Positions 1 to 9,971 of a stretch of 64,000 nucleotides of DNA are shown piece by piece (within the stretch, counting starts at the first letter, position 1; every line of letters starts with the position of its first letter). Source of the DNA: Bacillus sp. 165 (lineage in GTDB: Bacteria > Bacillota > Bacilli > Bacillales > Bacillaceae_G); contig NZ_JAGHKQ010000005.1 in the NCBI RefSeq assembly GCF_017742235.1, positions 186,001 through 250,000 on the forward strand. Direction: 5' to 3'. A model generated the notes under the pieces. That model searched no databases. It saw only the letters and a list, made by a program, of their open reading frames with translations, and had not been told where the DNA came from. The position numbers and the translations under genes were made by a program.

Positions 1-618
1 TACGATAGAAGAAAGCTCGGACCAATCTTCAATAGGAATATAAGGAGGATTTGATACTACTACATCAAGTGTAATCCCTTCTGTGATAAACGGCTGAAGC
101 AAGTCCCCGTGCAAAAAGGTGACTTGCGCCTCCAGATTTTTTGCATTCTCCCTCGCCACCTCAATAGATGTGGCTGCAATATCCACCGTATATACATTCA
201 ATTTAGGATTCTCAAGTGCCAATGTAATGGCAATCGCTCCGCTTCCGGTTCCTATATCAGCTACTGTAATGGACTGCTCGCCATATTTGTTTTGAATGCG
301 GTCTAACACTCCTGCAAGTAGCTCCTCTGTTTCTGGGCGAGGAATCAGTACCTCTGCATCTACATGGAATTTGCGACCGTAAAAATATTCATATCCTATT
401 ACATATTGCAGCGGAATGCCTTCTCCATGCTGCTTTACCAGTTTGACAAGCACCTGTTCTTGTTGTTGAGTCAGCTCTTCTCTTAAATTCATAAGAAGCC
501 CCGTCCGGTTCGTTTGCAGCACATGGCAAAGCAACAATTCACCCGCATTAGCATCCCGATGCCGCTCTTCTAAAAAAGAAGAAGCCCACTCGAGGGCTTC
601 ATACATTTTTTGAGGCAT
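1..618 (-). CDS. prmC: Peptide chain release factor N5-glutamine methyltransferase PrmC (3' part cut by window edge)
   Basis: Methylates the glutamine of the GGQ motif in class I release factors, using S-adenosylmethionine in the cytoplasm. The first 206 codons are visible. They read as a PrmC helical N-terminus ([12 protein letters not shown]...), then a Rossmann methyltransferase with the glycine-rich SAM site DIGTGSGAIA and the diagnostic NPPYIP substrate-binding motif near residue 192. The C-terminus lies outside the window. The ATG shares one base with the prfA stop (TAATG), so enzyme and substrate are translationally coupled. Usual length is about 280-290 residues, so about 80 are missing. 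Confidence 0.95.
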   Translation of the reverse strand, partial: MPQKMYEALEWASSFLEERHRDANAGELLLCHVLQTNRTGLLMNLREELTQQQEQVLVKLVKQHGEGIPLQYVIGYEYFYGRKFHVDAEVLIPRPETEELLAGVLDRIQNKYGEQSITVADIGTGSGAIAITLALENPKLNVYTVDIAATSIEVARENAKNLEAQVTFLHGDLLQPFITEGITLDVVVSNPPYIPIEDWSELSSIV

Positions 619-1685
619 TATAAACTTGCCTCCATCTTCTTCGCTTGATCTTCCATAATTAAAGCATTGATGAATTCATCCAGTTTTCCTTGGAGAATTT
701 GGTCAAGCTTTTGAATGGTTAAACCAATACGGTGATCCGTCACGCGATTTTGCGGGAAGTTGTACGTACGGATACGTTCGGAACGGTCACCTGTTCCTAC
801 TGCTTGCTTACGGTTTTGATCATACTCTGCTTGCGCTTCTTGTTGGAATTTATCATATACGCGAGCACGCAATACCTTCATAGCTTTTTCTTTGTTTTTA
901 ATTTGAGACTTTTCATCCTGACAGGATACAACTACTCCTGTCGGAAGATGCGTTAAACGCACCGCAGACATGGTCGTATTTACACTCTGTCCACCCGGAC
1001 CGCTGGACGCAAAAGTATCTACACGAATATCCTTTTCATGAATTTCGATTTCAACCTCTTCCGCTTCCGGAAGTACAGCTACAGTTGCTGTTGATGTATG
1101 GATACGTCCGCCAGATTCTGTTTCCGGTACACGTTGCACACGATGTGCCCCATTCTCAAATTTCATCTTAGAGTATGCACCTTTACCATTAATCATAAAG
1201 ATGATCTCCTTGAATCCTCCAAGCCCTGTTGGACTTGCTTCGATTACTTCAGGTTTCCAGCCCTGCATTTCAGCATAGCGGCTGTACATACGATATAAAT
1301 CTCCAGCAAATAATGCCGCTTCATCGCCGCCAGCTGCACCGCGAATCTCAATGATAACGTTCTTATCATCATTAGGGTCTTTCGGGAGAAGCAACACTTT
1401 TAAACGTTCAGATAATTCCTTTTCCTGTACTTCCAGCTCAGAAATTTCTTCTTTTACCATGTCACGCATGTCGGCATCAAGCTTTTCCTCAAGCATCGCT
1501 TTCGCATCCTTCAATTGAATGGAAACGCTTTTATACTCACGATATGCCGCTACCGTATCTTGCATATCAGATTGTTCTTTAGAATATTCACGAAGCTTCT
1601 TCGGATCATTGACTATTGCAGGATCACTTAAAAGTTCGTTCAATTTATCATAACGGTCTTCAACAGCCTGTAAACGATCTAACAC
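618..1685 (-). CDS. prfA: Peptide chain release factor 1
   Basis: Recognises UAA/UAG stop codons and triggers peptide release on the ribosome. It carries the catalytic GGQ (in [11 protein letters not shown], about residue 230) and the conserved [25 protein letters not shown] block. A longer reading frame begins at 1745, but a GAGGTG ribosome site sits six bases before the GTG at 1685, giving [12 protein letters not shown] and 355 residues, matching the family's start and length. It overlaps prmC by one base and follows tdk. Confidence 0.95.
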   Translation of the reverse strand: MLDRLQAVEDRYDKLNELLSDPAIVNDPKKLREYSKEQSDMQDTVAAYREYKSVSIQLKDAKAMLEEKLDADMRDMVKEEISELEVQEKELSERLKVLLLPKDPNDDKNVIIEIRGAAGGDEAALFAGDLYRMYSRYAEMQGWKPEVIEASPTGLGGFKEIIFMINGKGAYSKMKFENGAHRVQRVPETESGGRIHTSTATVAVLPEAEEVEIEIHEKDIRVDTFASSGPGGQSVNTTMSAVRLTHLPTGVVVSCQDEKSQIKNKEKAMKVLRARVYDKFQQEAQAEYDQNRKQAVGTGDRSERIRTYNFPQNRVTDHRIGLTIQKLDQILQGKLDEFINALIMEDQAKKMEASL

Positions 1686-1767
1686 ATCATTCACCTCAAT
1701 ATAAGTACTCTTAATAGTATAGGCTAAAAAAATATATAAAAGCAACTAAATTCACATAAAGCTTAAT

Positions 1768-2343
1768 TTACTTTGGCACAGTATGACAATGACGGCAACG
1801 CGGTTCATATGATTCTGATGCACCTACTAAAATAACAGGGTCGTTGAATGATGCGGGTTCTCCGTTAATCAAACGTTGAGTACGACTTGCAGGGGCTCCG
1901 CATTCGGAACACACAGCTTGCAGCTTCGTCACATGTTCTGCCATTGCCATAAGTTGTGGAACAACGCCAAACGGCACTCCTCTAAAGTCTTGATCCAATC
2001 CCGCCACAACCACACGATAACCGCGAGTTGCAAGGTCCTGCACCACCTCAACAATATTATCATCAAAAAACTGAACCTCATCAACTGCTACAACATCCAT
2101 ATCTTCTGTTACATAATCATAAATTTTTAAAGAGGATGAGACCGGAACAGCTCTCACTTTCGCTCCATTATGAGATACTACATCTTCTTCGCTGTAACGA
2201 TTGTCAATACACGGTTTAAATACAATTGCCTTTTGTTTTGCAAACTGCGTGCGACGTACGCGGCGAATCAGTTCCTCAGACTTTCCTGAAAACATGCTGC
2301 CGCATATCACTTCCAACCATCCGATTCGACTCATGAGATACAT
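1768..2343 (-). CDS. tdk: Thymidine kinase
   Basis: Phosphorylates thymidine to dTMP with ATP in the nucleotide salvage pathway. The 191-residue type II enzyme shows the P-loop GSMFSGKS near residue 15, the Walker B-like DEVQFFD near 89, and a zinc-binding pattern CSECG ... CRHCH toward the C-terminus. The ATG at 2343 follows an AAGGGGGATGG ribosome site; a start seven codons earlier would lie inside that site. It sits between L31 and prfA, as in other Bacillus genomes. Confidence 0.94.
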   Translation of the reverse strand: MYLMSRIGWLEVICGSMFSGKSEELIRRVRRTQFAKQKAIVFKPCIDNRYSEEDVVSHNGAKVRAVPVSSSLKIYDYVTEDMDVVAVDEVQFFDDNIVEVVQDLATRGYRVVVAGLDQDFRGVPFGVVPQLMAMAEHVTKLQAVCSECGAPASRTQRLINGEPASFNDPVILVGASESYEPRCRHCHTVPK

Positions 2344-2420
2344 TAAGAACCATCCCCCTTGCAAAAAAATAACCTATATTTAAGTATGTTTACATTCCAT
2401 ATATGTGACGAAAGAAAACG

Positions 2421-2446
2421 GGCATTCTGTCTCACAGACGAATGCC
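2421..2446 (-). terminator. Hairpin between rpmE and tdk
   Basis: Inverted repeat ggcattc..gtct / agac..gaatgcc with a three-base loop. On the minus strand it is followed by GTTTTCTTTCG, a weak T-rich tail. It could be a second terminator behind the stronger rpmE hairpin, or a structure in the tdk leader. Confidence 0.4.
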
Positions 2447-2510
2447 TTAAAACGCAGTTACAATCTGGTGTTCAGATTAATTCTGCAGATATTATCATGT
2501 ATTTTTTCCG

Positions 2511-2550
2511 AAAAAAAGCAGGCAAGCGTATAAGCACTTGCCTGCTTTTT
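2511..2550 (-). terminator. Intrinsic terminator after rpmE
   Basis: Perfect nine-base stem gcaggcaag / cttgcctgc (2518-2526 and 2537-2545), followed on the minus strand by seven T. It ends the L31 message just after its stop codon. A T tract on the plus side makes it formally bidirectional. Confidence 0.85.
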
Positions 2551-2554
2551 ATTA

Positions 2555-2800
2555 TTACTTAAGGCCGTATTTTTTATTGAACTTGTCTACGCGGCCAGCT
2601 GCTGTAGCGAACTTCTGACGTCCTGTGTAGAACGGGTGAGAATCAGAACTGATTTCCACTTTAATTAGTGGATAAGTGTTTCCGTCTTCCCAATCGATAG
2701 TTTCGCTGGAATGCATTGTAGATCCGCTTAAGAACTTGAAGCCTGTGTTGATATCCATAAATACTACCTTTTTGTAGTTTGGATGAATTCCTGCTCTCAT
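2555..2800 (-). CDS. rpmE2: 50S ribosomal protein L31, type B
   Basis: Large-subunit ribosomal protein of 81 residues. The sequence [16 protein letters not shown]...[19 protein letters not shown]...[27 protein letters not shown] is the type B (zinc-independent) form: it has no cysteine, so it lacks the CxxC zinc site of type A. Of the in-frame ATGs, the one at 2800 is best placed after AAGGAG. It occupies the position next to rho where B. subtilis keeps its zinc-containing rpmE. Confidence 0.93.
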   Translation of the reverse strand: MRAGIHPNYKKVVFMDINTGFKFLSGSTMHSSETIDWEDGNTYPLIKVEISSDSHPFYTGRQKFATAAGRVDKFNKKYGLK

Positions 2801-2943
2801 TCTTTTCATCTCCTTCCGCCCTGAATCATTTTCGAAACAGAGTTTTTCATACTGACTAGAATCATTTCTAACAGTGATGAAACACACATGAGCAAATTAT
2901 AACAAGGCTTTACCCTTTTTGCAACTGCCTATTTATGGTTTCC

Positions 2944-4215
2944 TCACTTTGTTGTAACAGCACCTTTTTTCTCTTCATTAATCCGTTGAAAAAATTCATC
3001 ATTGGTTTTTGTATTGCGCAATGTTCGTAAAAATCTTTCTGTAAAATCAGGTGTATCCGTCATAGCTTTACGGATTGCCCATAGCTTGTCCAGATTTTCC
3101 TTTGGTACTAATAACTCTTCCTTACGAGTACCGGAGCGGCGAATATCAATTGCTGGGAAGATTCGGCGTTCAGCCAAAGCACGATCCAAATGAAGCTCCA
3201 TGTTACCTGTACCCTTAAATTCCTCATAAATGACATCATCCATACGAGATCCCGTATCCACAAGAGCTGTCGCTAAAATGGTTAAGCTACCGCCCTCTTC
3301 AATATTCCGCGCCGCTCCAAAGAAACGCTTTGGACGATGGAAGGCAGCGGGATCAATACCTCCGGATAATGTACGGCCGCTCGGTGGAATCACAAGGTTA
3401 TAAGCACGAGCTAAACGTGTAATACTATCCATAAGGATAATTACATCTTTTTTATGTTCTACTAAACGCATGGCACGTTCTAATACAAGCTCTGCAACCT
3501 TGATATGATTTTCTGGCACTTCATCAAATGTAGAGCTGACAACATCTCCTTGTACAGAACGCTCAATATCTGTCACTTCTTCAGGACGTTCGTCAATCAA
3601 CAAGACAATCAATTCTGCTTCAGGATGATTTGTTGTAATGCTGTGTGCAATTTCTTTTAACAGCATTGTTTTCCCAGCCTTTGGAGGAGCGACAATCAGT
3701 CCCCTCTGCCCAAATCCGATTGGTGCGATTAAGTCAATAATACGCGTAGAAAGATTTTTTGTTTCTGTTTCCAATTTCATTTGACGATTTGGATAGAGCG
3801 CGGTTAATCCAGGGAAGTGAACACGTTCTTTCGCAGATTCGGGATCATCACCGTTAACAGCTTCGACTTGCAATAATCCGAAATAACGTTCATTCTCCTT
3901 AGGTTTACGAACTTTTCCGGATACTTTATCTCCATTACGCAAATCGAAACGGCGAATTTGGGAGGCAGAAATATAAATATCTTCAGAACTTGGCGAATAA
4001 TTAATCGGACGTAAGAAACCAAAGCCTTCAGACTGAATGATTTCAAGAACACCCTCCATAAAAAATAGACCGTCTTTTTCAGCCTGAGCTTTTAAGATGG
4101 CAAAAATTAGTTCTTTTTTATTCAATTTGCTGTAATACGAGATTTTGAATTCCTTCGCGTGCTCGTAAAGCTCTTTTAATTTCATATTTTCTAATGCTGA
4201 TATTGATAAGCTCAT
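2944..4215 (-). CDS. rho: Transcription termination factor Rho
   Basis: Hexameric RNA-dependent ATPase that terminates untranslated transcripts. The 423 residues contain the N-terminal helix-extended-loop-helix ([25 protein letters not shown]), a cold-shock-like RNA-binding fold (FGFLRP...EDIYIS...[10 protein letters not shown]), Walker A PPKAGKT near residue 177, Walker [11 protein letters not shown] near 260, and the Q/R-loop region. The ribosome site before the ATG (AAAGTGTGGTG) is weak. Its own promoter lies about 120 bases upstream. Confidence 0.96.
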   Translation of the reverse strand: MSLSISALENMKLKELYEHAKEFKISYYSKLNKKELIFAILKAQAEKDGLFFMEGVLEIIQSEGFGFLRPINYSPSSEDIYISASQIRRFDLRNGDKVSGKVRKPKENERYFGLLQVEAVNGDDPESAKERVHFPGLTALYPNRQMKLETETKNLSTRIIDLIAPIGFGQRGLIVAPPKAGKTMLLKEIAHSITTNHPEAELIVLLIDERPEEVTDIERSVQGDVVSSTFDEVPENHIKVAELVLERAMRLVEHKKDVIILMDSITRLARAYNLVIPPSGRTLSGGIDPAAFHRPKRFFGAARNIEEGGSLTILATALVDTGSRMDDVIYEEFKGTGNMELHLDRALAERRIFPAIDIRRSGTRKEELLVPKENLDKLWAIRKAMTDTPDFTERFLRTLRNTKTNDEFFQRINEEKKGAVTTK

Positions 4216-4329
4216 TGATACACCACACTTTAATTTATTCTGTTTTGATTGGGTTTTGATGTTGAAGTATTGGAAGGTTTAGATTAGGAAAGATGAGTCT
4301 CTCTATATAAAAGTAGCATAATATTCCCT

Positions 4330-4359
4330 ATTGTAACCTCTTTCTCTAGTTTTAATCAA
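4330..4359 (-). promoter_or_regulatory. Candidate sigma-A promoter for rho
   Basis: On the minus strand, TTGATT (4354-4359), an 18-base spacer and TACAAT (4330-4335), about 115 bases before the rho start codon. The 287-base gap between rho and glpX holds only this and the glpX terminator. Confidence 0.55.
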
Positions 4360-4473
4360 CTTTTTCTGCTAAGAAATTACGCTTACTCCCCAGATATAAC
4401 CAAAATATTCTAGATAGAGAATAGCATATTGCATATCTCTTCCGCTTTATACTTTCTTGCCAATAAAAGAAGT

Positions 4474-4495
4474 AGCGAAGGCCTAGACCTTCGCT
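4474..4495 (-). terminator. Terminator after glpX
   Basis: Eight-base stem agcgaagg / ccttcgct with a six-base loop, followed on the minus strand by a T-rich stretch (ACTTCTTTTATTG). It starts a few bases after the glpX stop codon. Confidence 0.65.
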
Positions 4496-4502
4496 TACTT
4501 TT

Positions 4503-5468
4503 TTATTTCATGACTAAATTCGGTTTTTTATGCAAGCTGTGTCTGCCATCAATGAAACGAACAGTACCTGATTTTGCACGCATAACAACAGAATGAGTCG
4601 TTCCTGCTGTTCCTTTAAATTGCACGCCGCGAAGAAGCTCCCCATCTGTTACTCCTGTTGCAGCAAAAATAGCATCGTCTCCGCGCACAAGGTCTTCCAT
4701 GCGAAGAACACGATTCACATCAAGAATCCCCATCTTTTTACAGCGAGTTAATTCTTCCTCGCTTTGTGGAAGAAGCTTACCTTGGATTTCTCCTCCTAAG
4801 CATTTAAGTGCTACTGCAGCCAGCACGCCCTCAGGTGCTCCGCCAGAACCAAACAAAATATCTACCCCTGTATGATCAAATGCTGTATTAATAGCTCCTG
4901 CTACGTCACCATCATTAATGAGCTTGATTCGCGCTCCTGTTTTTCTGATTTCTTCAATAATGTGTGCATGACGAGGACGATTCAGAATTGTCGCTACAAC
5001 ATCTTCTATATCCTTCCCTTTGGCTTTTGCTACTGCATGAAGATTGTCCGTAATCGAAGCATTAATATCCACGAAGCCCACGGCTTCCGGACCAACTGCA
5101 ATTTTATCCATATACATATCTGGGGCATGAAGGAGATTGCCATGATCTGCTACGGCAAGAACAGCAAGCGCATTCCACCCTCCAGAAGACACAATATTTG
5201 TTCCTTCCAGCGGGTCAACCGCCACATCTACTCGAGGTCCATATCCAGTACCCAGCTTTTCCCCGATATAAAGCATTGGAGCTTCATCCATTTCTCCTTC
5301 TCCAATTACAACGGTTCCCTTCATTGGTACTGTATCAAATACGTCTCGCATCGCTGTTGTTGCCGCATCATCAGCCTCATCCTTTTTTCCTCGGCCCATC
5401 CATCGTGCTGCAGATAAAGCTGCTGCTTCTGTTACACGAACCAATTCCATTGATAAACTTCTTTCCAT
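4503..5468 (-). CDS. glpX: Fructose-1,6-bisphosphatase, class II
   Basis: Hydrolyses fructose-1,6-bisphosphate in gluconeogenesis. The 321 residues carry the class II metal and substrate motifs [15 protein letters not shown] (about residue 56) and DPLEGT (about residue 87), and a GGAPEG loop near 200. The ATG follows a strong GGGGGAGGAA site. The neighbours murA2, a transaldolase-like gene and fbaA give this stretch a triose/hexose phosphate theme, although each gene has its own spacing and glpX has a separate terminator. Confidence 0.94.
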   Translation of the reverse strand: MERSLSMELVRVTEAAALSAARWMGRGKKDEADDAATTAMRDVFDTVPMKGTVVIGEGEMDEAPMLYIGEKLGTGYGPRVDVAVDPLEGTNIVSSGGWNALAVLAVADHGNLLHAPDMYMDKIAVGPEAVGFVDINASITDNLHAVAKAKGKDIEDVVATILNRPRHAHIIEEIRKTGARIKLINDGDVAGAINTAFDHTGVDILFGSGGAPEGVLAAVALKCLGGEIQGKLLPQSEEELTRCKKMGILDVNRVLRMEDLVRGDDAIFAATGVTDGELLRGVQFKGTAGTTHSVVMRAKSGTVRFIDGRHSLHKKPNLVMK

Positions 5469-5491
5469 GATAATTCCTCCCCCAGTTGATA

Positions 5492-6778
5492 CTACGAATT
5501 TTGTACTTGCTCCATTTCTTCCTCTGTCAATCTCTCACGCCAAATCTTGGCGCCTAAGCCGCGTAATTTGCTTTCCAAATCCTCATAGCCGCGATCAATA
5601 TGTTCCAAACCGGTAACCTCTGTAATCCCATCTGCCATTAAACCGGCTATTACTAAAGCCGCTCCGGCACGAAGATCACTTGCTTTAACTTTTGCACCCT
5701 GTAATGAAACAGGACCTGTTATAATAGCAGAACGTCCTTCCACCTTCACCTTGGCATTCATTCTTCTTAGTTCATCAATATGTTTAAAACGCGCACCATA
5801 AATAGTATCTGTCACAACACCAGTTCCATGAGCCTTTGTCAGAAGCGCTGTAAATGGCTGCTGCAAATCTGTTGCAAACCCTGGATATACAAGTGTTTTT
5901 ACATCTACTGTTTTTAAATCATTTCCACCTCTGACTACCACTTGGTCATCATAGGCCTCAATTTTCACTTTCATCTCGCGCAACTTGGCAATGACTGATT
6001 CTAAATGCTGCGGGATAACATTGTCAATGATAATTTCTTGTCCGATTGCTGCGGCCATAATCATGAAGGTTCCTGCTTCAATACGATCAGGAATAATCGA
6101 ATGATAGCAACCTTTTAACGAGTCGACTCCATCAATACGAATAACGTCCGTACCCGCCCCTTTTATACGAGCGCCCATACTCGTAAGCAAAGTAGCCACA
6201 TCAATAATTTCCGGTTCTTTGGCGGCATTTTCAATAACAGTGCGTCCTTTTGCTCTCACTGCAGCGAGCATAATATTAATGGTTGCTCCCACACTGACTA
6301 CATCTAAATAAATGCGGGCTCCTCTTAATTCATCTGCACGAAGATAGATTGCTCCTTGTTCATTCGTAACAGTTGCTCCCAATGCTTCAAATCCCTTAAT
6401 ATGCTGGTCGATTGGACGAGGACCTAAGTGACAGCCTCCCGGTAATCCGATGACAGCTTGTTTAAACCGTCCAAGCATAGCACCCATTAAGTAATAAGAA
6501 GCTCGTAGCTTTTTGACCTTTCCACTCGGTAACGGCATAGATATCATTTTTGACGGGTCCACCGTCATTTCTTGCTCATTCAATGTAACAGCCCCGCCGA
6601 TTTCTTCTAGTAAATCTCCCAATATGTTAACATCGGAGATATTCGGAATCCCTCCAATTGTCACAGGTGTTTCCGCTAAGATAGTTGCAGGAATGAGAGC
6701 CACAGCACTGTTCTTTGCGCCGCTGACTCGAATTGAACCGTTAAGGGCATGTCCTCCCTCAATAATTAACTTTTCCAT
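5492..6778 (-). CDS. murZ: UDP-N-acetylglucosamine 1-carboxyvinyltransferase (MurA2/MurZ type)
   Basis: Transfers enolpyruvate from PEP to UDP-GlcNAc, the first committed step of peptidoglycan synthesis. The 428 residues form the duplicated EPSP-synthase fold. The PEP-binding cysteine is in [15 protein letters not shown], near residue 117. The start is MEKLIIEGG at 6778, after GGAAGGAGCATAAC; an upstream in-frame ATG has no ribosome site. The position between rho/glpX and fbaA matches the second Bacillus copy (murZ/murAB), not the one beside the ATP synthase operon. Confidence 0.92.
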   Translation of the reverse strand: MEKLIIEGGHALNGSIRVSGAKNSAVALIPATILAETPVTIGGIPNISDVNILGDLLEEIGGAVTLNEQEMTVDPSKMISMPLPSGKVKKLRASYYLMGAMLGRFKQAVIGLPGGCHLGPRPIDQHIKGFEALGATVTNEQGAIYLRADELRGARIYLDVVSVGATINIMLAAVRAKGRTVIENAAKEPEIIDVATLLTSMGARIKGAGTDVIRIDGVDSLKGCYHSIIPDRIEAGTFMIMAAAIGQEIIIDNVIPQHLESVIAKLREMKVKIEAYDDQVVVRGGNDLKTVDVKTLVYPGFATDLQQPFTALLTKAHGTGVVTDTIYGARFKHIDELRRMNAKVKVEGRSAIITGPVSLQGAKVKASDLRAGAALVIAGLMADGITEVTGLEHIDRGYEDLESKLRGLGAKIWRERLTEEEMEQVQNS

Positions 6779-6822
6779 GTTATGCTCCTTCCAGCAAAAG
6801 CTATACAATCACAATTACTGAA

Positions 6823-7467
6823 TTAACTGCGATTGTTCCAATCGCTTAAGAACTGCTCAATTCCCTTATCTGTAAGCGGATGCTTCATCAATTGTAAAAA
6901 TACTTTATGTGGAATCGTCGCAATATGCGCTCCCCGAAGTGCTGCTTCGGTTACATGAACAGGGTGGCGCACAGACGCAGCGATGATTTCTGTTTTAATA
7001 TCATGCTGAATAAAAATTGAGGCAATGGTATCAATGAGTTCAAGTCCATCTTGTCCAATATCATCTAAACGCCCTAAAAAAGGTGAAACATAGGTAGCAC
7101 CTGCGCGTGCTGCCAATAAAGCTTGGTTTGCATTAAAAATTAACGTAACATTCGTCTTGATTCCTAATTCACTGAATACCTTTACTGCCTTTAATCCGTC
7201 TGCGGTCATCGGAACTTTGACTGTAATATTCGGGGCAATGGCAGCCAGCTCTTTTCCTTCTTCAATCATTTCATCAGCCTTAATTGCAATAACTTCCGCA
7301 CTTACAGACCCACTGACCTCTTGCGTAATCTCACGTAAACGGTCATGAAATGTGACTCCTTTTTCCTTGGCAACAAGACTAGGGTTCGTTGTTACACCCG
7401 CTAAAATTCCCATGCTGTTAATTTCTTTAATTTCTTCCAAATTTGCAGTGTCGATGAAAAACTTCAT
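6823..7467 (-). CDS. tal: Transaldolase-like protein (fructose-6-phosphate aldolase/TalC family)
   Basis: Small 214-residue class I aldolase of the MipB/TalC group. It begins [16 protein letters not shown], has the TTNPSL substrate loop, and the Schiff-base lysine lies in NITVKVPMT near residue 86. Family members act as transaldolase in the non-oxidative pentose phosphate pathway or as fructose-6-phosphate aldolase; sequence alone does not separate these here, though Bacillus homologues are usually called transaldolase. Strong AAGGAGGATTT ribosome site. Confidence 0.88.
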   Translation of the reverse strand: MKFFIDTANLEEIKEINSMGILAGVTTNPSLVAKEKGVTFHDRLREITQEVSGSVSAEVIAIKADEMIEEGKELAAIAPNITVKVPMTADGLKAVKVFSELGIKTNVTLIFNANQALLAARAGATYVSPFLGRLDDIGQDGLELIDTIASIFIQHDIKTEIIAASVRHPVHVTEAALRGAHIATIPHKVFLQLMKHPLTDKGIEQFLSDWNNRS

Positions 7468-7600
7468 AATAAAATCCTCCTTGAATGAACGTGTATATTA
7501 CCCCTTATTATTTTGTTCTTCTCAACCCTTTTCGACGCTAAAAGCACTTTTTCCTATGCCCTTGTCTATTTCTGTAAAATGGTGACGTTTACATTATACA

Positions 7601-7646
7601 ACGAAATGAAACCGTCTAAAAGTCTAGACGGTTTCATTTCGTTTTT
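7601..7646. terminator. Long hairpin between fbaA and tal
   Basis: An 18-base perfect stem (7601-7618 with 7625-7642) and six-base loop just after the fbaA stop. The five-T run lies on the plus strand, although both flanking genes are on the minus strand. On the minus strand the stem runs straight into TATAATG, which resembles a -10 box for tal. It is probably the fbaA terminator or processing site, possibly combined with a tal promoter. Confidence 0.55.
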
Positions 7647-7664
7647 CTTAATATTCCCAATTTA

Positions 7665-8525
7665 TTAAAATGCTTTTTGACTGGAACCGAATTCTCGCAT
7701 TTTGCTGATTACTGTTTGTTTAATCGCTTCACGGCCCGGTACGATATATTTACGTGGATCATACACTTCTGAATTGCTGTTTAATATTTCACGAACCGCT
7801 TTTGTAAACGAAATTTGATTTTCAGTATTCACATTAATTTTTGAAGTCCCTAAAGAAATTGCTCTTTCGATATCATGAGTCGGAATACCCGTACCACCAT
7901 GCAGTACTAATGGTACACCAGTTAAATTACGAACTTCTTCCATTTCTTTAAAGCCTAAGTTTGGTTCACCTTTGTAAGGACCATGGACAGATCCTAATGC
8001 CGGCGCCAAGCAATCAACACCAGTACGTTTTACAAGCTCTGCACACTCAGTTGGATTAGCATAGATTACACCATCAGCTACTATGTCATCTTCTTGACCG
8101 CCTACTGTACCTAATTCTGCTTCAACAGATACATTACGCTCATGAGCATATTGTACTACTTGTAAAGTAGTTTCTACGTTTTCTTCAAACGGATGGTGAG
8201 AAGCATCAATCATAACAGATGTGAAGCCGGCTTCGATAGCTTCTTTACATTTAGCAAAGCTAGAACCGTGATCCAAATGAATCGCTACAGGAACTGTAAT
8301 CTTCATATCCTCCATTAGCCCTTTAACCATCATAACTGTTGTTTTGAAACCGCCCATATGACGCGCAGCACCCTCAGAAACACCTAGGATAACAGGAGAC
8401 TTTTCTTCTTCTGCAGCAGCTAAAATAGCTTGTGTCCACTCTAAGTTATTGATATTGAACTGACCTACTGCATATTTACCTTCTAATGCTTGGTTCAGCA
8501 TATCTTTCATTGAAACTAAAGGCAT
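7665..8525 (-). CDS. fbaA: Fructose-bisphosphate aldolase, class II
   Basis: Zinc-dependent cleavage of fructose-1,6-bisphosphate in glycolysis. The 286 residues show zinc ligands in HLDHGS (about residue 85), [12 protein letters not shown] (about 135), SVHGPYKG and LHGGTGI. The start [13 protein letters not shown] at 8525 follows AAGGAGGATTCACCC; the longer frame to 8594 has no family similarity and runs into the leader. Spo0F is upstream on the same strand, as in B. subtilis. Confidence 0.95.
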   Translation of the reverse strand: MPLVSMKDMLNQALEGKYAVGQFNINNLEWTQAILAAAEEEKSPVILGVSEGAARHMGGFKTTVMMVKGLMEDMKITVPVAIHLDHGSSFAKCKEAIEAGFTSVMIDASHHPFEENVETTLQVVQYAHERNVSVEAELGTVGGQEDDIVADGVIYANPTECAELVKRTGVDCLAPALGSVHGPYKGEPNLGFKEMEEVRNLTGVPLVLHGGTGIPTHDIERAISLGTSKINVNTENQISFTKAVREILNSNSEVYDPRKYIVPGREAIKQTVISKMREFGSSQKAF

Positions 8526-8647
8526 GGGTGAATCCTCCTTATAACAAGACCATTTTTTATCCGATAAGTTCTTATCAAGTGGTAGTATGACCATCAGTAA
8601 AACAAGATATGTAATGAAAACATACCGGACATTTTTCTACATTCCAT

Positions 8648-8676
8648 AGCATACCAACTTGGCTGAATAATCTCAA
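8648..8676 (-). promoter_or_regulatory. Candidate sigma-A promoter for fbaA
   Basis: On the minus strand, TTGAGA (8671-8676), a 17-base spacer and TATGCT (8648-8653), about 120 bases upstream of the fbaA start and downstream of the spo0F stop. Confidence 0.5.
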
Positions 8677-8745
8677 CCAAATTAATTCGTAAACCTTTAA
8701 ATGAAAGCGTTTTTTCGAAATTTTTTTAAAATTCGTCACATTCCG

Positions 8746-9114
8746 CTATGCATTTACCGCTACTTCATTACGTACTGCTTTACGAATTTCATCAATATCG
8801 AACGGTTTTGCAAAGTGAGATAGTGCTCCTAAATCCTTTGCTTCTTGAATCATATCAAGCTCTCCGTATGCTGTCATAAGAATCACTTTAATATCTTTAT
8901 CGATTTCTTTTACTCTCTTTAATATCTCCAGTCCATCCATTCCAGGAATTTTCATATCTAAAATAACTAAATCCGGACGGTCTTTTTTCACAATATCAAT
9001 CGCTTGGAATCCGTTGGCAGCCTGGTAGGTTTGATACCCCTCTTTTTGAAATACTTCATTTAATAAAATACGAATTCCGTATTGATCGTCCACAATCAAA
9101 ATTTTCCCGTTCAT
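8746..9114 (-). CDS. spo0F: Sporulation phosphorelay response regulator Spo0F
   Basis: Single-domain receiver that accepts phosphate from sporulation kinases and passes it to Spo0B. The 122 residues include the acidic pocket VDD (residues 9-10), the phosphorylated aspartate 53 in [12 protein letters not shown], the conserved threonine in [14 protein letters not shown] and lysine in HFAKPFD. There is no output domain. The C-terminus (VRNEVAVNA) is slightly shorter than in B. subtilis. The ATG follows AAGGGTGGGG, and a sigma-H type promoter lies about 70 bases upstream. Confidence 0.96.
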   Translation of the reverse strand: MNGKILIVDDQYGIRILLNEVFQKEGYQTYQAANGFQAIDIVKKDRPDLVILDMKIPGMDGLEILKRVKEIDKDIKVILMTAYGELDMIQEAKDLGALSHFAKPFDIDEIRKAVRNEVAVNA

Positions 9115-9182
9115 TTACCCCACCCTTTCCATTAATGGTTATATATTGTTGTTTGTATTTTCTCCAAATATGCTACCCACAT

Positions 9183-9211
9183 TAATTCTATGTAAATTAT
9201 TTTTTTCCTGC
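9183..9211 (-). promoter_or_regulatory. Sigma-H promoter for spo0F
   Basis: On the minus strand GCAGGAAAA (9203-9211), an 11-base spacer, then ATAGAATTA (9183-9191). Both boxes fit the sigma-H consensus RNAGGAWWW and RNNGAATWW at every specified position. Spo0F is known to be sigma-H dependent in B. subtilis. Confidence 0.75.
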
Positions 9212-9254
9212 TTTCTGCAAAGTTTCCCCTTTTTCTTGAAATTGATTATAATGA

Positions 9255-9263
9255 TTGTCGAAA
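9255..9263 (+). promoter_or_regulatory. Spo0A box between spo0F and ywjG
   Basis: TTGTCGAAA contains the core TGTCGAA (9256-9262). It lies upstream of the spo0F sigma-H promoter and directly after a TATAAT (9247-9252) on the plus strand, so it could activate spo0F and block ywjG together. Confidence 0.55.
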
Positions 9264-9283
9264 CACCAAAAGGAGGGAACTTT

Positions 9284-9808
9284 GTGCTAAAAATATTTTC
9301 CACACAATTGACTGGCTATTTCAAACAAATTGCTGAAAAGGAAGAGCTGAATATAGAGGACGGAGCAAGACTGCTGGCACAGGCACTTGTCGGTCATGGG
9401 ACTATTTACATACATGGAACAAAAGAAATGGAAGCGATTGTATTAGAAGCAACAATGGGAGAAGAACCTTTGACAAATACAAAGCCATTATTTACCGAAG
9501 GAAAAATGGCAAATATCACACCAGCAGACCGAGTCCTTCTGTTCACTCGCTTTTCCAATGATCAAGTTACAATTGAATTAGCGAAAAAGTTGCAGGATGA
9601 AGGGGTGGCAGTTGTAGGAGTATCCGCACTGCAAGATGCAATAGATTCGCTCCAGCAGGTCGTGGATGTTCATATCGATACAAAACTAACTAAAGGACTA
9701 ATCCCAGACGAAGATGGAACCCGTTATGGCTTCCCAAGCATTATGACAGGTCTATTTGCTTATTATGGAGTAGTGTTTACTATAAAAGAAATATTAGCAG
9801 ATTACTAA
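9284..9808 (+). CDS. ywjG: DUF2529 family protein (YwjG-like)
   Basis: Conserved Bacillus protein of unknown role, 174 residues from a GTG start preceded by AAAAGGAGGGAAC; the longer in-frame extension is leucine/phenylalanine-rich upstream DNA and not part of the gene. It begins MLKIFSTQLTGYFKQIAEKEE and contains GHGTIYIHGTKEMEAI and a C-terminal TRYGFPSIMTGLFAYYG. The alternating strands and helices suggest a Rossmann/SIS-like fold, but this is not proven. Divergent from spo0F, as in B. subtilis. Confidence 0.8.
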   Translation: MLKIFSTQLTGYFKQIAEKEELNIEDGARLLAQALVGHGTIYIHGTKEMEAIVLEATMGEEPLTNTKPLFTEGKMANITPADRVLLFTRFSNDQVTIELAKKLQDEGVAVVGVSALQDAIDSLQQVVDVHIDTKLTKGLIPDEDGTRYGFPSIMTGLFAYYGVVFTIKEILADY

Positions 9809-9845
9809 ACAATCTTTGGTCAAACAAAACAAAGTATTTGGTGAA

Positions 9846-9949
9846 GTTGCTGCCAAGAGGTATTTTCACGTCCTGTTTTATAAGCTGGAACAGGCCGAAA
9901 GCTTGATACCAAGGCATCTAGAATCGGCTCTGCTTAGCTTGGCTGCAAC
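9846..9949. repeat. Intergenic inverted-repeat structure
   Basis: Outer arms gttgctgccaag (9846-9857) and cttggctgcaac (9938-9949) pair with one mismatch and enclose a smaller hairpin, cctgtt / aacagg (9872-9877, 9889-9894). There is no T run and no open reading frame. It lies between the converging ywjG and hydrolase genes and could be a structured RNA or a small dispersed repeat of the B. cereus type. Confidence 0.4.
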
Positions 9950-9971
9950 AAAACTAACTAATATCTATCCG

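Noticed and set aside
4872-5417. 181-residue plus-strand frame across glpX
   Set aside because: Opposite strand of a clearly conserved gene, with no ribosome site and no recognisable domain.
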